From the NCBI RefSeq assembly GCF_002278135.3, contig NZ_CP029425.2:2828001-2892000 (forward strand): a DNA stretch of 64,000 nucleotides, given 5' to 3'. Below are positions 41,982-51,028 of this stretch, piece by piece; positions within the stretch are counted from its first letter, which is position 1; every line of letters begins with the position of its first letter. The stretch is from Bradyrhizobium ottawaense (GTDB lineage Bacteria > Pseudomonadota > Alphaproteobacteria > Rhizobiales > Xanthobacteraceae). Below the pieces are notes generated by a model. That model saw only the letters and a program-made list of their open reading frames with translations. It did no database searches and was not told the DNA's origin. The position numbers and the translations under genes are program-made.

Positions 41982-44072
41982 ATGAACCAGCACGCCAAAA
42001 TCGAAATCCGCCATTCGACCTGTCCGCATGATTGCCCCTCGGCCTGTGCCCTCGATGTCGAGGTGGTCGAAGGCCGCAGCATCGGCCGTGTCCGCGGTTC
42101 GAAAAAGCAGACCTACACGGCCGGCGTCGTCTGCGCCAAGGTCGCCCGTTACGCCGAGCGCATCCATCACCCCGAGCGGGTCACGTTTCCGATGCGCCGC
42201 GTTGGGCCGAAGGGCTCGGGGCAATTCGCGCGCATCTCGTGGGACGAGGCGCTGGACGAGATCGGGCATCGCTTCAATCAAGCCGAACGCGAATTCGGCG
42301 CGGAATCGATCTGGCCCTATTACTACGCCGGCACGATGGGCCTCGTGATGCGGGACGGGCTCAACCGTCTCACGCATGTGAAAAAGTATTCGCGCTTTTA
42401 TCAGACCATCTGCGCCAATGTCGCGCGCATCGGATTCGCGATCGGCACCGGCAAGATCGCCGGCGTCGATCCGCGCGAGATGGCGCTGTCCGACCTCGTC
42501 GTGATCTGGGGCACCAATCCCGTCAACACCCAGGTCAACGTGATGACGCACGCCTCCCGTGCGCGCAAGGAGCGCGGCGCGAAAATTGCGGCGGTCGACA
42601 TCTACGACAACGAGACCATGAAGCAGGCTGACATCAAGATCATCCTGCGGCCCGGCACCGACGGCGCCTTCGCTTGCGGCGTGATGCATGTCCTGTTCCG
42701 TGACGGTTACGCCGACCGCGGCTATCTGGACAAATACACCGACTGCCCCGCCGAGCTCGAAGCGCATCTGGAGACGCGCACGCCGGAATGGGCGTCCGCG
42801 ATTTGCGGCGTTCCGGTGGCGGAAATCGAAGCCTTCGCGAAAGCGGTTGGCGAGACCAAGCGCACCTTCTTCCGCTTTGGCTACGGCTTTACGCGCAGTC
42901 GCAACGGTGCCACGCAGATGCACGCGGCAAATTGCATTCCCGCGGTGACCGGCGCCTGGCAGTATGAGGGCGGCGGCGCCTTCTTCAACAATTACGCGCT
43001 GTGGCATTTCAACGAATCCATCATCGAGGGCCACGACGCCATCGACCAGAGCATCCGTGCGCTCGACCAGTCCAAGATCGGCCGCATCCTCACCGGCGAT
43101 TCCGAGGCCCTGCGCGGCAAGGGGCCGGTCAAGGCGATGCTGATCCAGAACACCAATCCGATGACGGTGGCGCCGGAGCAGGCGCTGGTCCGGCAGGGCT
43201 TTGCGCGCGAGGATCTGTTCGTCGCGGTGCACGAGCAGTTCATGACCGAGACGGCGCAGATGGCGGACATCGTGCTGCCGGCGACCATGTTCATGGAGCA
43301 TGACGATCTCTATTACGGCGGCGGCCATCAGCACATCTCGGTCGGACCGAAGCTGATCGACCCGCCCGGCGAATGCCGCTCCAACCACGAGGTCCTGCAA
43401 GGGCTGGCGCCGCGGCTCGGCGCAAAACATCAGGGCTTCGAGATGACGCCGCGCGAGCTGATCGACGCGACCTTGAAGCTCAGCAACCACGGCGACATCG
43501 GCGGTCTCGAAGCGGACCTCTGGCGCGACCTGCAACCGGACTTCCGCACCTCGCATTATCTCGACGGCTTTGCCCATGCGGACGGGAAATTCCACTTCAG
43601 GGCCGATTGGGCGCATCCGCCGTTCGGCGTGACCATGGGCGATTTCGACAAGATGCCGTCGCTGCCGGACCATTGGGCGGTGATCGAGCACACCGACCAG
43701 ACCCATCCGTTCCGGCTCGCGACCAGCCCCTCGCGCAGCTTCCTCAACACCACCTTCAACGAGACGCCGTCCTCGCAGGCACGCGAGGGCAAGGCGAGCG
43801 TGATGATCCATCCCCTGGATGCCGCCGCGCTCGACATCGCCGACGGCGATGCGGTGACGCTCGGCAATCCCCGCGGCGAGACCACGCTGGTGGCGACGCT
43901 GTTCGACGGCGTGCGGCGCGGCGTGCTGATCGCGGAGTCCGTTCATCCCAACAAGAACCATATCGGCGGCCGCGGCATCAACATGCTGACCGGCGCCGAG
44001 GCCGTGGCGCCGATCGGTGGGGCCGCGTTCCACGACAACAAGGTCTGGATCAGGAAAGCCGCTCCCGTCTAA
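41982..44072 (+). CDS. Molybdopterin oxidoreductase, DMSO reductase family, with 4Fe-4S site
   Basis: A 696-residue molybdoenzyme. The N-terminal Cys14, Cys18, Cys22 and Cys51 (CPHDCPSAC and VVCAK) form a 4Fe-4S site. Further motifs are VIWGTNPVNTQ, NTNPMTVAPE and the C-terminal molydopterin-binding GDAVTLGNPRGE segment. No Tat signal is seen at ATG 41982, so it is probably cytoplasmic. No subunit genes are adjacent; relatives include assorted uncharacterised BisC-like proteins. It ends convergent with the caspase-fold gene with a 4-base overlap. Substrate unknown. Confidence 0.85.
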   Translation: MNQHAKIEIRHSTCPHDCPSACALDVEVVEGRSIGRVRGSKKQTYTAGVVCAKVARYAERIHHPERVTFPMRRVGPKGSGQFARISWDEALDEIGHRFNQAEREFGAESIWPYYYAGTMGLVMRDGLNRLTHVKKYSRFYQTICANVARIGFAIGTGKIAGVDPREMALSDLVVIWGTNPVNTQVNVMTHASRARKERGAKIAAVDIYDNETMKQADIKIILRPGTDGAFACGVMHVLFRDGYADRGYLDKYTDCPAELEAHLETRTPEWASAICGVPVAEIEAFAKAVGETKRTFFRFGYGFTRSRNGATQMHAANCIPAVTGAWQYEGGGAFFNNYALWHFNESIIEGHDAIDQSIRALDQSKIGRILTGDSEALRGKGPVKAMLIQNTNPMTVAPEQALVRQGFAREDLFVAVHEQFMTETAQMADIVLPATMFMEHDDLYYGGGHQHISVGPKLIDPPGECRSNHEVLQGLAPRLGAKHQGFEMTPRELIDATLKLSNHGDIGGLEADLWRDLQPDFRTSHYLDGFAHADGKFHFRADWAHPPFGVTMGDFDKMPSLPDHWAVIEHTDQTHPFRLATSPSRSFLNTTFNETPSSQAREGKASVMIHPLDAAALDIADGDAVTLGNPRGETTLVATLFDGVRRGVLIAESVHPNKNHIGGRGINMLTGAEAVAPIGGAAFHDNKVWIRKAAPV

Positions 44073-45460
44073 GGAGTGCATTCCGTGACGCCGTATCCTG
44101 CGAACTCCTTCGCAATGTTCGGGTTCATGGACTTTGCCTGCGCGATATCGGTGGCGCCGTCACCGCCGCTCCTGCGGGTGGCGATGCCGCGGCCGAACAG
44201 CGACGATGACGAGCGCGGGTTGCGCTGGATCGCGTCGGTGTAGTCCTTGATCGCCTCAGCGGTCCGGCCGAGCTTGAGGTTGACGAGCCCGCGGCTGTCG
44301 AGTGCATCGCTCAATCCAGGATCGACCTGGAGCGCCAGATTGCAGTCGGCGAGCGCGCCCTGCAGATCGCCGGTCGCGGCGCGCGTCCAGCAGCGATTGT
44401 TGAGCGCCTCGCCATCCCCGGGATTCCTGCGGATCACGACGTCGAAATCCTGCATGGCGAGCGCGTAGGCGCGCTTGATCGCGTAGACTTGGCCGCGCTT
44501 GTAACGCGAGGCGACGTCATTGGGATTCGCCGCGATCTTGCGGCTGAGATCGGCGATGACGGGATCCCTGGCGAGATCGTCCGCGCTCGGGAGCGGCTCT
44601 GCCTGCGGCGCCTCGCAGACCGGTTTCTGCGGCTCGGGTTTCTGAGGCTCCGGCTTGGTCGGGTCGCCGGCCTTGGTGTCGGGCGGCCGCGTCACTGAAC
44701 CCGCGAACGAGAATTCCGTGGTCAGCGAGGACGACAGCCACGGCACCTGCTCGCGCTTGGTGGCGGCGACGACGCCGTTCTTGGTGTTGGTCAGGGCCTG
44801 CTCGGCGCTGATGTTCGGCGCGCGCATCTCGCGCAGCAACTCGGCGACGAACAGGCCATGCTCGGTCTTGCCGCTGGCCGCGACCGCACCGAGCGCGGCG
44901 GAGTAGAGCACGAGCGAATTGCTCGGCGCGATCGCCGGCGCAAGGCCCGCCGAATAGCGGCGGAAGCGCCGTTCGAACGGGTTGCGGCGCGAGGCGTCGA
45001 TCAGCGCGATCTTGATCGCAGCGCCGCGCGTGTTCATCTCGGCGAGGATAGTATCAAGGCTGAAGCCGTCGCGTGCCACATCCGGCTCGGTCCAGATCTG
45101 CGCGTCGACCGGAAGCAAATAGGTCTGCCGGTTGGACTGGATGGCAAAACCGTCGAAGAAGATCAGCGCCACCGCGCCGCGTTCGATCCGGGCATAGAAC
45201 CGATCCAGCACCTGCCGCATGGCGTCGGCCGTGAGATTGTTCTGCCGGTCGACGACGAAGCCGTCGCGCTTCAATTCTTCAGTGACGTCCTGGGTGTCGT
45301 TGGCGACCTCGTTCAGCACGAACTCGTTGTCGGGGTATCTTGCGTTGCCGATCACCAGCGCCAGCTTCGCGGCATCAGCCGCGTGGCTTGCGCGGCCTGC
45401 GCCCAGCGCGAGCAAGCCTGTCAGCAACAAAATCATCGCGGCGCGCATGAAATGGCTCAT
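44069..45460 (-). CDS. Exported caspase-fold (pseudo-metacaspase) protein with TPR repeats
   Basis: A 463-residue protein. A signal peptide (about 1-28) precedes a peptidase C14-like domain (about 30-255; KLALVIGNARYP is the typical first strand). The catalytic His position, normally GHG, reads DGFA (Phe105), and the catalytic Cys, normally DACR, reads DASR (Ser157), so protease activity is probably lost. A Pro/Lys-rich linker then leads to about three TPR repeats (about 310-430). It is likely a periplasmic scaffold or binding protein. It converges on the molybdoenzyme gene, with 4 bases shared. Confidence 0.8.
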   Translation of the reverse strand: MSHFMRAAMILLLTGLLALGAGRASHAADAAKLALVIGNARYPDNEFVLNEVANDTQDVTEELKRDGFVVDRQNNLTADAMRQVLDRFYARIERGAVALIFFDGFAIQSNRQTYLLPVDAQIWTEPDVARDGFSLDTILAEMNTRGAAIKIALIDASRRNPFERRFRRYSAGLAPAIAPSNSLVLYSAALGAVAASGKTEHGLFVAELLREMRAPNISAEQALTNTKNGVVAATKREQVPWLSSSLTTEFSFAGSVTRPPDTKAGDPTKPEPQKPEPQKPVCEAPQAEPLPSADDLARDPVIADLSRKIAANPNDVASRYKRGQVYAIKRAYALAMQDFDVVIRRNPGDGEALNNRCWTRAATGDLQGALADCNLALQVDPGLSDALDSRGLVNLKLGRTAEAIKDYTDAIQRNPRSSSSLFGRGIATRRSGGDGATDIAQAKSMNPNIAKEFAGYGVTECTP

Positions 45461-45628
45461 CGGTGATCAAAATCTCCAGTCAGGATAGCGGCCGTCACCC
45501 GCAATTCAATCGCCGAGCGAATTTGCGCCCACACGCTATGGTGACACGGCGTTGCAGATTGCCCTTGCGCGCGCCGCCCGTCCTGCCGCAAATGGCTGCA
45601 AAACGGATGGCAAGGAAGCGAGCGTAGC

Positions 45629-46411
45629 ATGACCGACACCACAGCAATCATCACCGAGAAGCGCGGGCAGGCGTTCTGGATCACCATCAACCGGCCGGAG
45701 AAACGCAACGCGCTGAACGGCGAGGTCATCGCCGGCATCACCAAAGGCTATCGCGACGCGCATGACGACAAGGACGTCCGCGTCATCGTGCTGACGGGCG
45801 CGGGCGACAAGGCGTTCTGCGCGGGCGCCGATCTGCAGAATTCCGGCGCGGCTTTCGCGATGGATCATTCCAAACCAAATGTCGACTATGCCGATCTGTT
45901 ACGTTTGTCACAGAACGCCACCAAACCGGCGATTGCGCGGGTCGGCGGCGTCTGCATGGCCGGCGGCATGGGCCTGCTCTGCATGACCGACATGGCGGTC
46001 GCGGCCGATCACGTCGTCTTCGGCCTGCCGGAGGTGAAGGTCGGCGTGTTCCCGATGCAGGTGCTGAGCCTGTTGCAGAACATTGCGCCGCCGCGCCTCG
46101 TCAACGAATGGGCGCTCACCGGCGAGCCGTTCGATGCCAAGACGGCGCAAGCCGCGGGTCTGCTCAACTACGTCGTGCCCACCGCCGAGCTCGATGCCAA
46201 GGTCGACTGGCTGATCGGCCGCATCGTCGACAAATCCCCGACCGCGATCCGCCGCGGCAAATACGCCATGCGCGCCATCGCCTCGATGTCGTTCGACGAG
46301 AGCATCGCCTACACCGAAAGTCAGATCGCGCTGCTCTCGATGACCGAGGACGCCAAGGAAGGGTTGAAGGCGTTCAGCGAGAAGCGGAAGCCGGTCTGGA
46401 CGGGACGGTGA
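45629..46411 (+). CDS. Enoyl-CoA hydratase/isomerase family protein
   Basis: A 260-residue crotonase. It has ITINRPEKRNALN, oxyanion segments AFCAGADL and GVCMAGGMGL, and the active-site region GLPEVKVGVFP. Compared with the classical hydratase the first Glu is replaced (by Leu) but the second Glu is kept in LPEVKVG. It stands alone, with no CoA-pathway partner within a few kb. Reaction uncertain: hydratase, isomerase or another crotonase activity. Confidence 0.85.
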   Translation: MTDTTAIITEKRGQAFWITINRPEKRNALNGEVIAGITKGYRDAHDDKDVRVIVLTGAGDKAFCAGADLQNSGAAFAMDHSKPNVDYADLLRLSQNATKPAIARVGGVCMAGGMGLLCMTDMAVAADHVVFGLPEVKVGVFPMQVLSLLQNIAPPRLVNEWALTGEPFDAKTAQAAGLLNYVVPTAELDAKVDWLIGRIVDKSPTAIRRGKYAMRAIASMSFDESIAYTESQIALLSMTEDAKEGLKAFSEKRKPVWTGR

Positions 46412-46422
46412 GGGGGCTCGCT

Positions 46423-46563
46423 CTCGTGTCCCGGACGCGCTGCAACGCTCTTGGCGTTGCGGCGCAGAGCCGGGACCCAGGAGGCGGCAAAGTAGGCGGC
46501 GAGATGGGCCCCGGCTCTGCAGCGCACCGCCGAAGGGGTGCTGCGCTGCGTCCGGGGCACGAG
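46423..46563. repeat. Long inverted repeat (141 bases)
   Basis: Outer arms CTCGTGTCCCGGACGC (46423-46438) and GCGTCCGGGGCACGAG (46548-46563) pair with one mismatch. Internal GCTGCAACGC/GCGTTGC stretches can fold too. I recall this type as a frequent intergenic repeat in Bradyrhizobium. It follows the crotonase gene directly and could help end its transcript. Confidence 0.7.
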
Positions 46564-46567
46564 GGTG

Positions 46568-47215
46568 TGCTCAACCAACTTCACATCTCGAACAGCAGAC
46601 ACGCCTTCGCCTTCCCGCGGCGCATTTCGCCCGGGGTTTGCTTTCGCTTCACGCCCTGTCCGAGGAAAGGGCGCAGGGAAGGCCGGGCGCCGGCTGGCAC
46701 CCGCAAGACTCCCGTGCAAGAATGATGCACACGCAAGGCACAGGAGAAATACAGGGCAGCCCAACGTCCGGCCTTCCCTGCGCAGTGGTTTGACGGCTTA
46801 TGCGTGCTCTCCCCGGAGACGAGTTCTGTCTTGCCTCCGTCACTTCCGCGAAAGTCACGGACGCGCCTCGGTCGAAGCGACGCCGCATTCGCGGGGCTTG
46901 ACCGTAGCAACGACGGCCAGGACCACACGGTTTTGCCGTACGCAGGCTTCCCGCTCTGCCCCAGGGCGTCTTCGCCCAAGGGCCTGGCAGGCATCGAGCG
47001 CCGTTCGTACAACGCGGCTTGCGGGACGCTCACAGGGTTCGGCTCAATCCATCGCCCCGCCCTGCGTCTCACATCCGCGACGGCGCTGCCCAGCGTCCAC
47101 CGCAGCCCGATCCGCGGTTCGTGACGACGTACGACCGCCCCTTGTCACGGGATCAGGATGGGGCGACAATGCGATAAATCAGAAATTCGGTAAAGGCGAA
47201 TATTTTGGGATGTGA
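46568..47215. other. Non-coding, strongly structured block
   Basis: About 650 bases without a credible gene: the open frames here lack ribosome sites and domain motifs. The strongest structure is a perfect 16-base inverted repeat, GCGCAGGGAAGGCCGG (46671-46686) and CCGGCCTTCCCTGCGC (46768-46783), with an 81-base loop that holds a smaller hairpin, GTGCA/TGCAC. A second hairpin is CCAGGGCG...CGCCC near 46960. I remember similar blocks in many copies in Bradyrhizobium genomes, often annotated as short hypothetical proteins. It may be a mobile repeat or a structured RNA; neither is shown here. Confidence 0.55.
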
Positions 47216-47272
47216 CGGTTGACCGAGCGATGGGTGTTTCGCCCGTCGGGTGGCGCAAGGGCTTGTAGGTGT

Positions 47273-47387
47273 CGTAGGGTGGATTAGCGTCAGCGTAATC
47301 CACCACTGTCTGTCCCGCAGAAGCAGAAGAGGTGGGTTACGCCCTGCGGCCGCGCTTTGCGCGCCCACAGGGCTAGCCCACCCTACG
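47273..47387. repeat. Inverted repeat of the GTAGGGTGG type
   Basis: Arms CGTAGGGTGG (47273-47282) and CCACCCTACG (47378-47387) are perfect reverse complements. The inside contains GGATTAGCG and a GTGGGTTACGCC counterpart. This is a widespread type of bacterial intergenic repeat. It lies just after the stop of the GlcG-like gene. Confidence 0.7.
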
Positions 47388-47392
47388 GGACC

Positions 47393-47821
47393 TTACCCCG
47401 CGTTCGGCTTCAGCCCCGCGGCCTGGATGCCCGCCACCGCGCAGGCCTCGTCATTGTCGGAGGTGTCGCCGGAGACGCCGACGGCGCCGAGCAGCGTCGC
47501 GCCGTCCATGATCAGGACGCCGCCGGGGACCGGCACCAGCGCGCCCTTGGCGATGGTGTTCACGGCGTCGATGAAAAAGGCCTGCTCCTGGGCGCGCTGG
47601 AACAGCGCGCGCGAGCCCATGCCCATGGCGAGCGCGCCATAGGCCTTGCCATGCGCGATCTCGCCGCGCATCAGGCTGGTGCCGTCCTGCGCAGCGGCGA
47701 GCTTGAGCACGCCGCGCGCGTCGAGGATGGTGACGACCAGCGGCTTCAGCTTGAGTTCGCCGGCCTTCGCGAAGGCGGCGTCCAGGATCTTGCGGGCGGT
47801 GTCGAGGGTGAGGTCAGCCAT
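47393..47821 (-). CDS. GlcG/HbpS-like (DUF336) protein
   Basis: A 142-residue protein with the pattern of the GlcG/HbpS family: TARKILDAAFAKAGELKLKPLVVTILDARG at the start and PVPGGVLIMDG and GAVGVSGDTSDNDEACAVAGI near the end. Such proteins accompany glycolate oxidase genes or bind heme. Its start overlaps the end of the FAD/Fe-S dehydrogenase gene by 8 bases, so both are one operon and a glycolate- or lactate-related role is likely (inference). Confidence 0.8.
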   Translation of the reverse strand: MADLTLDTARKILDAAFAKAGELKLKPLVVTILDARGVLKLAAAQDGTSLMRGEIAHGKAYGALAMGMGSRALFQRAQEQAFFIDAVNTIAKGALVPVPGGVLIMDGATLLGAVGVSGDTSDNDEACAVAGIQAAGLKPNAG

Positions 47822-50800
47822 GGCTGGTTTCCTTTGCAGCAGTTGAGGTGGAATTGGTTTCAGTACGATCGAGGCTCATCGCCAGCACGCGCGCGACGTG
47901 AAGCGCCTCGCGCCGGGTGCCGTCATGGATCTGGTGGCGGCAGGAGGTGCCGTCGGCGACGACGAGAGTCGTCGGGTCTGCGCGCCGCACGGCCGGCAGC
48001 AGCGACAGCTCGGCCATCTCGATCGAGGCATCATAGGTGTCCGCGCCATAGCCGAACGCGCCGGCCATGCCGCAGCAGCTCGACTCGATGGTCTCGACCG
48101 CGAGGCCCGGGACGAGCCGCAGCACCTGCTCGACCGGCTTGAAGGCGCCGAAGGATTTTTGATGGCAATGGCCGTGCACGACGGCCTTGTGAGCGATGGT
48201 GCCGAGCGGCAGTTGCAGCCGGCCGGCCTCGGCCTCGCGCACCAGAAATTCCTCGAAGGTCAGCGCGTGCGCGCCGACCGCCTTGGCGTCGTTGTCCTTG
48301 CGCAGCGAGGCGAGCTCGTCGCGCAGCGTCAACAGGCAGCTCGGCTCGAGGCCGACGATCGGCACGCCGCGCGCGGCAAAGGGCGCAAAGGCAGCGACCA
48401 GCCGATCGAGCTCGACCCTGGCTTCATCGACGAGGCCTGCGGACAGGAAGGTGCGGCCGCAGCAGAGCGGACGGCTGCCGCTGGTGGGCTTCGGCAGGTG
48501 AACGCGATAACCGCCGGCCGCGAGCACGCGCAGCGCGGCATCGAGGTTCTCGCGCTCATAGATGCGATTGAAGGTGTCGGCGAACAGCACGACCTCGCGG
48601 CCATCAACCGGCCCAACCACTTCGGTCGCCGGCGCAAACACGTCGTTGCGGAAGGCGGGCAGGGCGCGGCGTGCGCTGATGCCGGCGAAGCGCTCGAACA
48701 GCTTTCGGAGCAGCGAGCTGCGGTTGCGCAAATTGGCCAGCGGCGCGAAGCGCGCGGCAAGGCCGGCATAGCGCGGCAGATAACCCACCAGGCGGTCGCG
48801 CAACGTCAGGCCGTGGGAGGCGGCGCGCGCGGCCAGCACCTCGATCTTCATCTTGGCCATGTCGACGCCGGTCGGGCATTCGTGGCGGCAGGCCTTGCAG
48901 GAGACGCAGAGTTTCAGCGTTTCCATCATCTCGTCGGAGGACAACGCATCCGGGCCGAGCTGGCCGGAGATCGCGAGCCGCAAGCTGTTGGCGCGGCCGC
49001 GGGTGACGTCCTTCTCGTTGCGCGTGGCGCGGTAGGACGGGCACATCACGCCGCCCTCGAGCTTGCGGCACGCGCCGTTGTTGTTGCACATCTCGACCGC
49101 GCCCTGGAAGCCGCCGCCGGCGCCGGGATAAGCCGACCAGTCGAGCTTCGTCTTCAGCTCGCCGACCCGATAGTCGGGCTTGAAGCGGAACAGCGAGCGG
49201 TCGTCCATTTTGGGCGCATCGACGATCTTGCCGGGATTGAGCACGCCATCGGGATCGAAGCGCTGCTTGACCTCGCGGAAGTCGGCGACGAGACGCTCGC
49301 CGAACATCGTCTCGTGGAATTCGGAGCGCACCAGGCCGTCGCCATGCTCGCCGGAATGCGAGCCCTTGTACTCGCGCACCAGCGCGAAGGCCTCCTCGGC
49401 GATGGCGCGCATCGCCTTGACGTCCTTCTCCAGCTTCAAATTCAACACCGGGCGCACGTGCAGGCAGCCCTCGGAGGCGTGCGCATACATCGTGCCGCTG
49501 GTGCCGTGCTTGGCAAACACCTCGTTCAGCCGTGCGGTGTAGTCGGCGAGGTGCGGCAGCGGCACGGCGCAGTCCTCGACGAAGGAGACCGGCTTGCCCT
49601 CCTGCTTCATCGACATCATGACGTTGAGGCCGGCGGCGCGGAAATCCGCGATGCCGCTCTGCAGCGCGAGTTCGGTGATCTCGACCACGCCGCCCCATTT
49701 GCGTTTGTCGTTGGTCCAGCCGAAGCCGAGATCGCCCATGAGCTCACCGAGCTGCTTCAGGCGCACGAGGTTGTCCGCCTGGTCTTCTTCGGCGAACTCG
49801 ACGACCAGCACGGCGTCCGGATCGCCCTTGATCGCGGCAGAGATGATGGGGCGGAACATCGCGATGTCGCGGCCGAGCGCGAGCATGGTGCGGTCGACCA
49901 GCTCGACCGCGATCGGCTTCAGCTTGACGAGATGCTGGGCCGCATCCATCGCCTCGTAGAAGCTGCCGAAATGACAAACGCCCAGCGCCTTGTTGCGGAT
50001 CACGGGCCACAGCTTCAGCTCGACCTTGGTGGTGAAGGCCAGGGTGCCCTCGGAGCCGACCAGGAGGTGCGCCATGTTGTTGCGCGCATTGCGCGGCACC
50101 AGCGCATCGAGATTGTAGCCGCCGACGCGGCGCTGCACTTTTGGAAAGCGCGCCGCGATCTCGTCGGCCTCGCGCGTGCCGAGATCGAGCATGTCGCGGA
50201 ACAGGGCGCGGGCGCTGTTGCCCGCGTCGAGATCGGAGAGATCGCGCGAGACCTCGCCGTAACGGCCGAGCGTGCCGTCGGCAAGCGCGGCCTCCATCGA
50301 TAGCGTGTTGTCGCGCATCGTGCCGTAGCGGAGTGAGCGTCCGCCGCAGGAATTGTTGCCGGCCATGCCGCCGATGGTGGCGCGCGAGGCCGTGGAGACG
50401 TCCACCGGGAACCAGAGACCGTGCTTTCTGAGCTGCCGGTTGAGATCGTCGAGGACGATGCCGGGCTCGACCACGCAGGTGCGGCCTTCGACGTCGAGCG
50501 AGAGGATGCGGTTCAGGTGTTTCGACAGATCGACCACGATCCCGTCATTGACGGTCTGGCCGCATTGCGAGGTGCCGCCGCCGCGCGGGGTGACCTTGCG
50601 CCCCTCATCGCGGGCGATCGCCAGGGCCAGCAGGGCCTCGTCCATGGTCTTGGGCACGACCACGCCGGCCGGCACGATCTGGTAGAACGAGGCGTCGGTG
50701 GCGTAGCGGCCACGGCTGAAGCGGTCGAACAGGACATCGCCGGTGATTTCCCGGGCCAGGCGTGCCGCCAGGCCGTCCTTTTCAGCCGATTCCGGTGATT

Positions 50801-50822
50801 TTCCAGCCACTTCCGCCGCCAT
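47814..50822 (-). CDS. FAD-linked and Fe-S oxidoreductase (GlcD-GlcF/Dld-II fusion, YdiJ-like)
   Basis: A 1002-residue fusion. The N-terminal half is a PCMH-type FAD domain (VTPRGGGTSQCGQTV near residue 80; GGMAGNNSCGGRSLRYGTM near 150) plus a FAD-oxidase C-terminal domain. Around residues 640-650 comes a 4Fe-4S ferredoxin motif CVSCKACRHECP, then two CCG-type domains (CCGRTF near 760; CCGMAGAFGYG near 915). It likely oxidises a 2-hydroxy acid such as D-lactate, glycolate or 2-hydroxyglutarate and passes electrons to quinone. ATG 50822 is my choice; an open frame extends 19 codons upstream. Confidence 0.87.
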   Translation of the reverse strand: MAAEVAGKSPESAEKDGLAARLAREITGDVLFDRFSRGRYATDASFYQIVPAGVVVPKTMDEALLALAIARDEGRKVTPRGGGTSQCGQTVNDGIVVDLSKHLNRILSLDVEGRTCVVEPGIVLDDLNRQLRKHGLWFPVDVSTASRATIGGMAGNNSCGGRSLRYGTMRDNTLSMEAALADGTLGRYGEVSRDLSDLDAGNSARALFRDMLDLGTREADEIAARFPKVQRRVGGYNLDALVPRNARNNMAHLLVGSEGTLAFTTKVELKLWPVIRNKALGVCHFGSFYEAMDAAQHLVKLKPIAVELVDRTMLALGRDIAMFRPIISAAIKGDPDAVLVVEFAEEDQADNLVRLKQLGELMGDLGFGWTNDKRKWGGVVEITELALQSGIADFRAAGLNVMMSMKQEGKPVSFVEDCAVPLPHLADYTARLNEVFAKHGTSGTMYAHASEGCLHVRPVLNLKLEKDVKAMRAIAEEAFALVREYKGSHSGEHGDGLVRSEFHETMFGERLVADFREVKQRFDPDGVLNPGKIVDAPKMDDRSLFRFKPDYRVGELKTKLDWSAYPGAGGGFQGAVEMCNNNGACRKLEGGVMCPSYRATRNEKDVTRGRANSLRLAISGQLGPDALSSDEMMETLKLCVSCKACRHECPTGVDMAKMKIEVLAARAASHGLTLRDRLVGYLPRYAGLAARFAPLANLRNRSSLLRKLFERFAGISARRALPAFRNDVFAPATEVVGPVDGREVVLFADTFNRIYERENLDAALRVLAAGGYRVHLPKPTSGSRPLCCGRTFLSAGLVDEARVELDRLVAAFAPFAARGVPIVGLEPSCLLTLRDELASLRKDNDAKAVGAHALTFEEFLVREAEAGRLQLPLGTIAHKAVVHGHCHQKSFGAFKPVEQVLRLVPGLAVETIESSCCGMAGAFGYGADTYDASIEMAELSLLPAVRRADPTTLVVADGTSCRHQIHDGTRREALHVARVLAMSLDRTETNSTSTAAKETSHG

Positions 50823-51028
50823 GATCCGCTTTCGCCTGTTCGCCGGCACCGTCTTGCCTCCCGTCACGGCCCTTGGCAAGCGAGCCCTGCTTCTTGTGCA
50901 TTGACGGACCTCGCCGGGCGAGGGACAAGCCCGGCGAATAGTGATATGCGAGCGGCTCGCGGGAGCCCTGAATTCGGGCCGACCGACGCCAAAGCCGAGA
51001 CAAGCTTCAAAGACCGGGAAGGACGCCG

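Noticed and set aside
41748..44081. A continuous minus-strand open frame joined to the Bug-type gene, over 1100 codons in all
   Set aside because: It is antisense to the molybdoenzyme gene, has no recognisable motif upstream of the signal peptide at 41747, and arises from the high-GC codon pattern of the opposite strand.
46581..47072. A 163-codon minus-strand open frame in the repeat block
   Set aside because: No ribosome site, no domain, biased composition; it overlaps the inverted-repeat structure and is more likely non-coding.
47898..50303. An 801-codon plus-strand open frame
   Set aside because: Antisense to the FAD/Fe-S oxidoreductase, whose motifs are clear; no motif in the plus-strand product.
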